Below, piece after piece: positions 19,415 to 26,678 of a DNA stretch of 64,000 nucleotides. This stretch comes from Devosia limi DSM 17137 (GTDB lineage: Bacteria > Pseudomonadota > Alphaproteobacteria > Rhizobiales > Devosiaceae), in the NCBI RefSeq assembly GCF_900128975.1, contig NZ_FQVC01000001.1:1-64000 (forward strand), given 5' to 3'. Under the pieces are notes generated by a model. That model did no database searches. It was not told the origin of the DNA and saw only the letters and a list, made by a program, of their open reading frames with translations. How positions within the stretch are numbered: position 1 is the first letter of the stretch; the number at the start of each line of letters is the position of its first letter. Made by a program: the position numbers and the translations under genes.

Positions 19415-20436
19415 AGTGTTTCAGTGACTTTCTTCAGCAAGCGGGGCGCGTCCGGATTGAGCCCGCGATGGCGGGCCAGAGCTTCGACGAACCCATAGAA
19501 CGAGACAATCAGCGACAGAGGGTCGGTGATCGGGTGACCGGTGGCTGCAAAGGGCAGCCGATGGGCGGCCCCTGAGCGATCCGAAGTGAGGAAGGCGAGA
19601 GCGCCCTGCCCGGCCAGCTTGTGCGCCATATCGGCGACCGATGGTTCGGCCGCATCGCGGGCGGCCAGAGCCAGCACCGGATAGCCGGGCGTGACGATGG
19701 AGACCGGGCCGTGCATGACTTCGGCAGCGCTATAGGCCTCGCCCTGAATGCCACAGGTTTCCTTGAACTTGAGCGCCGCTTCATTGGCGATGGCCCAACC
19801 GGGACCGCGGCCAAGCACGTAGAGGGCGGTGTGGCCATCCAGCGCGCCGATCATTTCGGACCAGTCGCAGGCGACGGCTTTGGCGAGCGTTTCGGGCAGC
19901 GCATTGACGGCGGCGATCAGGGCCTCGTCACCGCTCCACTGGCCGAGCAGCGCCAGCCCGGCAACGATGGATGTGGCGAAGGTCTTGGTGGCGGCAACAC
20001 TCTGCTCGACGCCGGCATGCAGATTGATGGTGAAATCGGCGCTTTCGGCGAGCGGCGAACCGGCCGTATTGGTGATGGCGATGGCGGTAGCGCCGCTGCG
20101 ACGAGCCGACTGGGTCATGCCGACGATATCGGGGCTCTTGCCGGACTGGGAAATGGCAATGGCGGCGCAGCGATCGAGCTTGAGATCCCTGCCATAGATC
20201 GAGGCAATGGATGGACCGATGGAAGCAACCGGCAGGCCGAGGGTAAGCTCGATGGCATATTTGAGATAGGCCGAGGCGTGATCGGACGAGCCGCGGGCAA
20301 TGGTGGCGACCATGGCCGGCTGGCTGGTGCGCAAAGCGACAGCAGCGGCGGCGACAACAGCCGAACTCTGGTCGAGAAAATTGGCCACGACATCAGGGAT
20401 TTCGCCGATTTCGCGGCGCATGTGGGTCTGGGTCAC
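19411..20436 (-). CDS. SIS-domain glucosamine-6-phosphate deaminase (NagB-II/GlmS isomerase-like)
   Basis: This 341-residue protein contains two SIS domains like the isomerase half of GlmS but no N-terminal glutaminase. Sugar-phosphate binding motifs are ARGSSDHAS, ISQSGKSPD and VAATKTF; the C-terminal half has EAALKFKETCGIQGEAYSAAEVMHGP. Beside nagA the expected reaction is GlcN-6-P to fructose-6-P plus ammonia (NagB-II). A frame overlap of 4 bases with gntR upstream and nagA downstream makes a tight gntR-SIS-nagA operon. An internal ATG at 20421 is an alternative start. Confidence 0.9.
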   Translation of the reverse strand: MTQTHMRREIGEIPDVVANFLDQSSAVVAAAAVALRTSQPAMVATIARGSSDHASAYLKYAIELTLGLPVASIGPSIASIYGRDLKLDRCAAIAISQSGKSPDIVGMTQSARRSGATAIAITNTAGSPLAESADFTINLHAGVEQSVAATKTFATSIVAGLALLGQWSGDEALIAAVNALPETLAKAVACDWSEMIGALDGHTALYVLGRGPGWAIANEAALKFKETCGIQGEAYSAAEVMHGPVSIVTPGYPVLALAARDAAEPSVADMAHKLAGQGALAFLTSDRSGAAHRLPFAATGHPITDPLSLIVSFYGFVEALARHRGLNPDAPRLLKKVTETL

Positions 20437-21221
20437 GACTTGGAACCTCCCGGGGTGGGGTTTTCGCCAATGCGCAGTTCGGCGACGAAATCATAGGTGT
20501 CGCCGCGATAGATCGAACGGGTGAATTCGATGACGCGGCCGGAAGCCAGATACGATGTGCGCTCGATATTGAGGCCGGCGGAGCCCACCGGCACATCCAG
20601 CAGGCGTGCATCCTCGCCATCGAGATTGGCGGCGCGAATGCGCTGGATGGCGCGGACCGGGCGATTCCCCTTCCTGTCGAGCAGCATATAGAGCGAGTCA
20701 CCCACGGCCATCGGATCAGGCAGAATGCTCGACGACAGGCTGGCGCGCTCAATGGCGAGAGGGGTTTCGCCGGAAAGGCGCAGGCGCGAAATGCGGGCCA
20801 CATTATCGCCGGGCGACAGGCCGAGAATGACGGTTTCCTCAGGCGATGGCGCATAGAGGCCGCGATCGAGCCACTCGGCCCGCACAGCCATGCCGCGCCG
20901 GGCCATATCCTCGGTAAAGGAGGTCAGTTGCGAGAGCGATTGCTCGACGCGCTGATTCTGCGGGGCGACAAAGGTGCCGGAGCCGTGGCGCTGGACGAGC
21001 ACGCCATCCTTGACCAGTTGCAGCACCGCCTTGCGCACCGTAACGCGGGAGACATCGACCTTGAGCGCCAGGTCACGCTCGGACGGCAGAGCATCGCCGG
21101 GATTGATGGCGCCACGGTGAATGGCGTCCTCTATCCAGCGCTTGAGCTGGAGATAGAGCGGTCCGCCCGCTGGCAGGACAATAGGTTCATCGGCAAAAAA
21201 AACGTCGGACGCCTCAACCAC
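20433..21221 (-). CDS. GntR-family (HutC/UTRA) regulator of amino-sugar genes
   Basis: This 262-residue regulator has an N-terminal winged helix-turn-helix (about residues 20-85, with LPSERDLALKVDVSRVTVRKAV and wing RHGSGTFV) and a C-terminal UTRA ligand domain (about 105-250). NagR/YvoA/DasR proteins of this subfamily respond to GlcN-6-P or GlcNAc-6-P, which is what the downstream genes make and consume. It is the first gene of the operon and is divergent from murQ, with candidate operators between. The assignment as NagR-like is from context. Confidence 0.9.
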   Translation of the reverse strand: MVEASDVFFADEPIVLPAGGPLYLQLKRWIEDAIHRGAINPGDALPSERDLALKVDVSRVTVRKAVLQLVKDGVLVQRHGSGTFVAPQNQRVEQSLSQLTSFTEDMARRGMAVRAEWLDRGLYAPSPEETVILGLSPGDNVARISRLRLSGETPLAIERASLSSSILPDPMAVGDSLYMLLDRKGNRPVRAIQRIRAANLDGEDARLLDVPVGSAGLNIERTSYLASGRVIEFTRSIYRGDTYDFVAELRIGENPTPGGSKS

Positions 21222-21313
21222 AAGTATCCCTCACCCACCGCGCGCGCTCACTGGCGCAATTCATATCACCACTTATCGGCTATGCAGCCAAATCTGAACC
21301 CGTTGAGCACATG

Positions 21314-21330
21314 ATACCAATAAAATACCA
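21314..21330 (-). promoter_or_regulatory. candidate GntR operator, gntR-facing copy
   Basis: The minus strand reads TGGTATTTTATTGGTAT. It matches the murQ-facing site at 21446-21462 at 15 of 17 positions, in the opposite orientation. TGGT/ACCA half-sites are typical of DasR/NagR-type regulators, although the spacing here is not the classical one. Inferred operator; not demonstrated. Confidence 0.5.
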
Positions 21331-21445
21331 TTGACCAAGCAAAATCCGGCAAATCCTCGTTTTGTTGGCAAGACCAGACAAAAATCAGCCCCATCTCGTC
21401 AATGACTCGACGTTTCAGGCCTGAATCGGACCTCCGCTAGACAAG

Positions 21446-21462
21446 TGGTATTTTTTTGGCAT
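21446..21462 (+). promoter_or_regulatory. candidate GntR operator, murQ-facing copy
   Basis: The plus strand reads TGGTATTTTTTTGGCAT, 24 bases before the murQ ATG. It is the partner of the site at 21314-21330. A position this close to the start suggests repression by blocking RNA polymerase at murQ. Confidence 0.5.
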
Positions 21463-21485
21463 TATTGCTGCAACAGGAGCAAAGC

Positions 21486-22391
21486 ATGACCGCCACCCAA
21501 ACAGAACGCAGGCATGACAGCGCCGAGGGCTTCGATCTGAAGCCACCGCAGGAGGCTTTGCAGATTCTGGCCCAGGCGCAGGTCGACGCAGCTGCCTCGG
21601 TTCAGGGCGCCGTGCCCGAGATTGCCGCAGCGGCAAAGCTGGCGGCAGCGTGCCTGGCCGATGGCGGGCAGCTGGTTTATGCGGCGGCAGGCAGCTCCGG
21701 GATGATGGCGCTGGCCGATGCGCTGGAACTGCCGGGCACCTATGGCATTGCGCGCGAGCGGATCAAGGTATTGCTGGCGGGTGGCGTCAATGCCGTGCTG
21801 ACCATGCCCGGCGCTGCGGAAGACGATGAAGAAGAAGCGCGCGCGGCGATGGCCGGCGCCGCCGTCGGGCCCAGGGACTGCGTAATTGCCGTGACGGCGA
21901 GCGGCTCCACGCCCTATCCGATGGCCGCGGTCAAAGCGGCACGCGCCGTGGGGGCCAGCACTATCGGCATCGCCAATAATCGGGGCGCTGCGCTGTTTGA
22001 CATTGTGGACGTGGCGATCTGCCTGCCGACACCGCCCGAAGTAATTGCCGGCTCGACCCGGATGGGCGCGGGCACAGCGCAAAAGATCGCGCTCAACATG
22101 CTGTCGACCCAGATGGCGGTTCATCTCGGGCATGTGCATGATGGCTATATGGTCAACCTGCTGGCCGACAATATCAAGCTGCAGGCGCGGGCCCGGCGGA
22201 TCGTCATGGCGGTGACTGCTGTGTCGGAAGCCAGGGCGGACGCGGCGCTGCAGCAGGCCGAGGGCGCGGTGAAGACGGCGATCCTGCTGGCGGCAGGGGC
22301 CGAGAACGCACGGAGTGCGCAGCAATTGCTGGCGGATCACCAGGATCGACTGCGACCGTCGCTGGCGGCGTTGCACCAGGGTCGCCGGTAG
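21486..22391 (+). CDS. murQ: N-acetylmuramic acid 6-phosphate etherase
   Basis: This 301-residue SIS-domain enzyme removes the lactyl ether from MurNAc-6-P to give GlcNAc-6-P, the substrate of the nearby nagA. The phosphosugar motif is AAGSSGMMALADALELPGTYG (shown in part), aligned with GAGTSGRLGVLDASE of characterised MurQ so the catalytic Glu is kept; TASGSTPYP and EVIAGSTRMGAGTAQKIALN are clear. The ATG at 21486 follows AGGAG by 6 bases, so it is preferred over one 30 bases upstream. The binding loop is more divergent than in enterobacterial MurQ, so substrate identity is likely but not certain. Confidence 0.87.
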   Translation: MTATQTERRHDSAEGFDLKPPQEALQILAQAQVDAAASVQGAVPEIAAAAKLAAACLADGGQLVYAAAGSSGMMALADALELPGTYGIARERIKVLLAGGVNAVLTMPGAAEDDEEEARAAMAGAAVGPRDCVIAVTASGSTPYPMAAVKAARAVGASTIGIANNRGAALFDIVDVAICLPTPPEVIAGSTRMGAGTAQKIALNMLSTQMAVHLGHVHDGYMVNLLADNIKLQARARRIVMAVTAVSEARADAALQQAEGAVKTAILLAAGAENARSAQQLLADHQDRLRPSLAALHQGRR

Positions 22392-22442
22392 GTTTTTGCG
22401 CGCAGGCGGCAGTGATTCCGCAGGTGCTCGAGGCCCGGTCAA

Positions 22443-22763
22443 TCAGGCAATATCGTCTTCGCCGGGGGTGCCGCCCTCGTCTTCCCAGGTCTGGATGCGC
22501 CTGACCGTCTGGCGAGGGAATTTGAGGCGGACGCCGATGCCTTCGCCGCCCATTTCGGGCAGGAACAGAACACCATTGGCTTCGAGCGCTGCGCGGATGG
22601 CCCGCGGGCACTCGACCGGCAGGTCATCGGCCTCGGCTTCGAAGCGTTCGATTTCGCCTGCGGCGAAACCCGAAGCCTCAGCCAGATCGGCGACGGACCA
22701 GCCGACCAGGGCGCGACCAGCGCGGCTTTGCGGAGCAGTGATCGGTGGCAGGGGCTGGGTCAT
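22443..22763 (-). CDS. small helix-turn-helix (XRE-like) regulator
   Basis: This 106-residue protein has an N-terminal HTH of the Cro/CI type (about residues 12-70, RAGRALVGWSVADLAEASG). The second half, ending GGTPGEDDIA, fits the short one-domain regulators common in rhizobia, with the motif IRAALEANGVLFLPEMGGEGIGVRL after the helix-turn-helix, shown here at more than motif length only by position (about 57-81). Targets are unknown. It converges with murQ and precedes cls by 50 bases on the opposite order, so it is probably monocistronic. Confidence 0.78.
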   Translation of the reverse strand: MTQPLPPITAPQSRAGRALVGWSVADLAEASGFAAGEIERFEAEADDLPVECPRAIRAALEANGVLFLPEMGGEGIGVRLKFPRQTVRRIQTWEDEGGTPGEDDIA

Positions 22764-22813
22764 GGATCATCCTATCGGTTGGCGGTTACACGGCCGCATC
22801 GCCCCCTGCCCGG

Positions 22814-24250
22814 CTAAAGCACCGGGCCAAACATGGCGACGGTGTTGTTCCAGAGGCGGTGTCGGCGGGACCAAGAGGCGACCGAGGCGGGCTCAATGAG
22901 GACTGCGGCGTCGATATAATGCTGCTGGCGCTCGCGGATCCGGGCGGTGAAATCGGGATCGTAGAGCAGAATATTGTTCTCGAAATTCAGTTCGAAACTG
23001 CGCCGGTCGATATTGGCGGAGCCGATGAGCGAGACGGCGTCATCGACGGTCATGGTCTTGGAGTGCAAGAGGCCGCCGACATATTCGTAAATCTGCACCC
23101 CGGCCTCGATCAGCTCGGCGTAATAGCTGTGGCTGGCGGCGGCGACGATCCAGGAATCGTTGCGCTGCGGGACGATGAATTTGGTATCGACGCCGCGATA
23201 CGCTGAAGCACACAGCGCGGCCTGGATGAATTCGTCCGGCACATAGTAGGGCGTGGTGATGACCAGCTCGCGACGGGCTTCAGTCATCAGCGCGACGAAG
23301 ATTTCGGGCATGGCCGAAGGTCGCACAGTGACCCCGGTGCCGATGACCTGCGCAGCAAAGCCAGGCTGGATATCGGTCAGCGGCTCACGCAGCAGATCGG
23401 AGAGGTCCTCGTCTTCGTGGCTCATCCAGTCACTGGCGAAAAGGTGCTGGTTCTGGCGGACGATGGGACCTTCCATCCGCGCCATGATGTCGACCCAGGG
23501 GGCGAACCTGGCCTTGATCTCGAAGGCAGCGTCGGCGCAGTTCTGGCTGCCGCAATAGGTGATACGGTTATCGATGACGACGATCTTGCGGTGATTGCGG
23601 ATATCGATGCGCCCCCAGAGCGGAGCCAATAGCGGATTGCCGACGGGCATGGCGCGGGACAGGCGCACGCCGGCGGCGGCCATATCCCGCCAATGGGGCG
23701 AGCGGATCATGGCGCGCGAGCCAATATCGTCGGCCTTGGCGCGGCAGATGACCCCCCGGGCAGCGGCGCGCTTCAGCGCATCGACAACGCGGACGCCGCT
23801 GGTATCGGGCAGCCAGATATAGAATAGGACATGGACGTGGTGGCTGGCGGCATCGATGTCGGCAACCATGGCGGTGATGGTTGCTTCGGAGTCGGGCAGC
23901 AGGGTGGCGCGATTGCCGCCGACCGGGGGATAGCCATTGATCGACTGGCCGGCGCGAAACAGCGGCACATAGCGCTCTGGCACCTGGGCGATACAGGCAT
24001 CCTCGGTGGGCGGAGGCAATTCATGCAGGGCGGCACGCAAGCGGGTAATGCGCTTGCGGCCGATATTGGTTTCGCCGACCAGCACATAGGCGGCCATGCC
24101 GACCAGTGGAGCGACGATAATGACAACGACCCAGGCAAGGCGAGAAGCCGGTTCGCGATAGGGACGCAGCAGGGCGCGGGAAATGAAGAATATCTGCGCC
24201 GAAATGTGGAGCACAAAGGCCATTAAGGTGAAGAACGAAGCCTCGGTCAT
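22814..24250 (-). CDS. cls: cardiolipin synthase (phospholipase D family)
   Basis: This 478-residue membrane enzyme joins two phosphatidylglycerols, or related lipids, to make cardiolipin. Two N-terminal membrane segments (residues about 5-25 and 38-58) precede two PLD domains. The HKD motifs are visible as NHRKIVVIDN and LLHSKTMTVDD, each followed by GS(Q/A)N. The ATG at 24250 has AAGGGGA upstream and is preferred over a GTG 21 bases earlier. Length agrees with ClsA-type enzymes (about 480). Confidence 0.93.
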   Translation of the reverse strand: MTEASFFTLMAFVLHISAQIFFISRALLRPYREPASRLAWVVVIIVAPLVGMAAYVLVGETNIGRKRITRLRAALHELPPPTEDACIAQVPERYVPLFRAGQSINGYPPVGGNRATLLPDSEATITAMVADIDAASHHVHVLFYIWLPDTSGVRVVDALKRAAARGVICRAKADDIGSRAMIRSPHWRDMAAAGVRLSRAMPVGNPLLAPLWGRIDIRNHRKIVVIDNRITYCGSQNCADAAFEIKARFAPWVDIMARMEGPIVRQNQHLFASDWMSHEDEDLSDLLREPLTDIQPGFAAQVIGTGVTVRPSAMPEIFVALMTEARRELVITTPYYVPDEFIQAALCASAYRGVDTKFIVPQRNDSWIVAAASHSYYAELIEAGVQIYEYVGGLLHSKTMTVDDAVSLIGSANIDRRSFELNFENNILLYDPDFTARIRERQQHYIDAAVLIEPASVASWSRRHRLWNNTVAMFGPVL

Positions 24251-24323
24251 GCGCGGCAGTCCCCTTCCCACTTGTCGTCAACTCTTATGCAACAGCTGAG
24301 CGGCCGCGGAAAGGGCAGAGATT

Positions 24324-24653
24324 TCATTGCGATGCAGCAAGGCGTTTAATGGCGCTGCGCAGAATGAGCGACGAAAGCAGCGAACCGATGATCATGCCCA
24401 CGGCAAGAGCTATCGCAACAGCAATGGCCAGGACCGTGCCGATATTGAGCGCGAGGCCAACCACCTCCTCTTCCGCCTTGCCGATTTCAGCGGTGATCGC
24501 CGCCGAAATGCTCTCGCCGGCCGCGGTGATCGCGTTGGCGATGGCATTGGTGATCGCGGGCGGCGCAGAGGGGGCCTGCGCCGACGCAATGGCGGGCCAG
24601 ATGATGACAATTGCCGCCAGACATACTGCGAAAAAGTTCCGTATTACACGCAT
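24324..24653 (-). CDS. small exported or membrane protein, unknown function
   Basis: This 109-residue protein has a signal peptide (RNFFAVCLAAIVIIWPAIASAQ, cut after ASA, residues 1-26), an alanine-rich amphipathic stretch with two acidic clusters, and a C-terminal membrane helix (about 72-96) ending in RSAIKRLAASQ. A strong GGGAGG site 5 bases before the ATG supports translation. I do not recognise a family. It lies upstream of cls on the same strand with a 73-base gap. Confidence 0.65.
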   Translation of the reverse strand: MRVIRNFFAVCLAAIVIIWPAIASAQAPSAPPAITNAIANAITAAGESISAAITAEIGKAEEEVVGLALNIGTVLAIAVAIALAVGMIIGSLLSSLILRSAIKRLAASQ

Positions 24654-24814
24654 GTTCACCTCCCAGACCGGCGATCAACAGCACTCGCCTCGCCCGAGGG
24701 TATAGCAAGTTTTTGCGCTGGCAATGGGCAGCGCGTTCTGACCTAGTGGGGACGTTCCGACTGCTTGCACAGGGGTGCTGGCGGGAGTAGGTTTACTGGC
24801 GAGGGAGAGATTTC

Positions 24815-25228
24815 ATGCTGCGGTTGATTGCATTTACAGTTCTTGAACTGATCGCCAACGCTATCGGGCTGCTGATTGCGGCCTGGATATTGCCGGGCTT
24901 CCTGCTCACGCCATTCGGGTTTTTCGTGGTGGTAGGGATTTTCACGGTGGTGAAGTTCATCATGGCGCCGCTGCTCTTTAAGCTGTCGTTCAAATATGTG
25001 CGGGCGCTGAATGGTGGCGTGGCGCTGGTAACGACCCTGGTGGGCCTGATCATCACCACCTGGCTGACCGACGGGCTGGTGATCACCGGGATCGACACCT
25101 GGATCCTATCGACGCTGATTGTGTGGCTGAGTGGCGTGTTGGCGGCGCTGACGCTGCCGCTGTTCATGTTCAAGCGCGTGTTGTCGAACAACTCGACCAA
25201 CCGGACGACGCTGCCGCCGGGGCTGTGA
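24815..25228 (+). CDS. phage-holin-like / YvlD family membrane protein
   Basis: This 137-residue protein has four predicted membrane helices (about residues 5-28, 32-55, 65-85 and 95-118), and a short polar tail. The layout, with LLIAAWILPGF and VVGIFTVVKFIMAPL, resembles the phage holin 4_2 superfamily (YvlD), which is chromosomal and not phage-linked here. Function is unknown. GGGAGAG precedes the ATG. The following hairpin at 25244 ends its transcript. Confidence 0.72.
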   Translation: MLRLIAFTVLELIANAIGLLIAAWILPGFLLTPFGFFVVVGIFTVVKFIMAPLLFKLSFKYVRALNGGVALVTTLVGLIITTWLTDGLVITGIDTWILSTLIVWLSGVLAALTLPLFMFKRVLSNNSTNRTTLPPGL

Positions 25229-25243
25229 GCATCAACACAAAAG

Positions 25244-25277
25244 AACGAGGCCGCAGGGTTTCTCCTGCGGCCTCGTT
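25244..25277. terminator. bidirectional intrinsic terminator
   Basis: AACGAGGCCGCAGG (25244-25257) and CCTGCGGCCTCGTT (25264-25277) form a perfect 14-bp stem with a 6-base loop, followed by TT and C on the plus strand and preceded by A-rich sequence. It sits between two convergent genes and closes the amine-oxidase operon. Confidence 0.9.
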
Positions 25278-25302
25278 TTCCCATTTCTCGATTGCGCCGT
25301 CG

Positions 25303-25689
25303 CTACGGGGCAGCGCCAAACGTGGCGAGATAGGCGATAACATCAGCCGTATCGCTGGCATCCTTGAGCCCGGCAAAGCTCATCTTGGTGCCGGGCACCT
25401 TGGCCCTGGGGCCGGTGAGGAATTCAGTCAGGCTCGCCTCGTCCCACACCAGGCCGCCAGCACCGGCGTCGACCATGGCTTTAGAGTACTTATAGCCATC
25501 GACGGAGCCGGCGGTCCGGCCGATCAGATCATTGAGCTCGGGACCAACCTTATTGACAGCGCCCTCCCCGACTGCGTGGCAGGCCGTGCACTTCTTGAAC
25601 ACTGTTTCGCCATTGGCGACATCGCCTGCGGCATGAGCGGACAGAACGGGTGTGCAGAGAATGGCAAGAGCCAACAGGCTGGTTTTCAT
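25303..25689 (-). CDS. exported c-type cytochrome (class I)
   Basis: This 128-residue protein has a signal peptide (MKTSLLALAILCTPVLSAHA) and one haem c site CTACH near residue 34. The distal Met ligand is in PGTKMSFAGL, and the sequence follows the cytochrome c2/c550 pattern (VGPELNDLIGR). It would carry single electrons in the periplasm. It is the last gene of the operon with RidA (17 bases upstream), a second cytochrome and a flavin amine oxidase, so it probably accepts electrons from that enzyme and passes them to the respiratory chain. Confidence 0.92.
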   Translation of the reverse strand: MKTSLLALAILCTPVLSAHAAGDVANGETVFKKCTACHAVGEGAVNKVGPELNDLIGRTAGSVDGYKYSKAMVDAGAGGLVWDEASLTEFLTGPRAKVPGTKMSFAGLKDASDTADVIAYLATFGAAP

Positions 25690-25706
25690 TATGATCGCCT
25701 TTCGCG

Positions 25707-26195
25707 TTACGGACGAACGGCAGTGACCTCAATTTCGACCAGCCACCCTGGGCTGACGAGACCAGCAACCGTCATGACGGACCGAGACGGCAGATTGGGC
25801 TGCTCGGCGGTACCAAAAAACTGCGTGTAACCCTTCATGAACCCTTCAAAGTCCAGTTTGGTTCCCTCTGGAGCCACCAGGAAGGCCTGCATCTTAATCA
25901 CATCGCCCATGGTGAGGTCGAGATCAGCCAGGGTCTTCTCGATCGAATTCAGCACGCTGACGGTCTGGGTCTCCATGTCGCCATAGGCAGCGGTCGTGGC
26001 GCGATCGGCCGCGGGATCGACCACGGACGGAACGGCACCGCTCAGATAAACCGTGGTCATGCCAGCGGGCACTTCGACAGCGCGGGCAATAGGGAAATTG
26101 GAGCCTGGATTGGTGTGGCGGATCACTTCCTGCGCAAGCGCGGGGCCAGCCAAACCGGCGGTCAGTGCGAGGGCGATGGCAAATTTCTTGATCAT
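25707..26195 (-). CDS. exported RidA-family (YjgF/YER057c/UK114) protein
   Basis: This 162-residue protein joins a cleavable signal peptide (MIKKFAIALALTAGLAGPALA) to a complete RidA domain. The substrate-carboxylate Arg is kept in PSRSVMTVAGL and the Glu in LVEIEVTAV. RidA proteins speed hydrolysis of reactive imines and enamines such as 2-aminoacrylate, usually in the cytosol. A periplasmic form beside an imine-generating oxidase suggests it hydrolyses the imine product at source. It lies between the two cytochrome genes. It might instead be a catalytically different YjgF subfamily. Confidence 0.88.
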   Translation of the reverse strand: MIKKFAIALALTAGLAGPALAQEVIRHTNPGSNFPIARAVEVPAGMTTVYLSGAVPSVVDPAADRATTAAYGDMETQTVSVLNSIEKTLADLDLTMGDVIKMQAFLVAPEGTKLDFEGFMKGYTQFFGTAEQPNLPSRSVMTVAGLVSPGWLVEIEVTAVRP

Positions 26196-26256
26196 AGAGA
26201 TATTCCTGAACAGGCAGTAAATTGAGCGGCCGGCCTAAGCCAGCCGCCCGGCGGCA

Positions 26257-26652
26257 TCAGCGGGAGTCGGTGACTTCCTGAACCGTCACTTCTTCGGGAT
26301 AATTGTTGCCGAAATTGGTTCGGATGTAGCCAACGACAGCGGCGATCTGTTCGTCACTCAGCACATTACCAAGCGCGGGCATTGCCTTCTGGCCGTGGAT
26401 GATCACGTAGATCGGGTAACCGGCAGCTTCCAGCGTCTCGTTGCCCGCCAGCGCCGGATACATGCCGGCGCCGACTGCGCCCTGGCCTTCGGCCATATGG
26501 CAGCCAGCGCAGATGGCGTTGTAGATATCCTTGCCATCAGTCTGGGTGAGCTTACTCGGGCTGGCGAACATCATTGCCGCATCCGACTGAGCAAGGGTTG
26601 GCGTGGCCATCATTGCGAGAGCTGCCGCCGCGACGATCATGAGAGATTTCAT
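26257..26652 (-). CDS. exported c-type cytochrome
   Basis: This 131-residue protein has a signal peptide (MKSLMIVAAAALAMMATPTLAQ), one haem c site CAGCH near residue 47 and a likely Met ligand in QKAMPALG. It resembles the small cytochrome subunits that accompany periplasmic dehydrogenases. The start at 26650-26652 is the one that begins the signal peptide; an upstream frame extension lacks one. It follows the amine oxidase gene by 26 bases and so is its most likely direct electron acceptor. Confidence 0.92.
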   Translation of the reverse strand: MKSLMIVAAAALAMMATPTLAQSDAAMMFASPSKLTQTDGKDIYNAICAGCHMAEGQGAVGAGMYPALAGNETLEAAGYPIYVIIHGQKAMPALGNVLSDEQIAAVVGYIRTNFGNNYPEEVTVQEVTDSR

Positions 26653-26678
26653 CGTAAAATCCTTTCCTGGAGCGGCGA

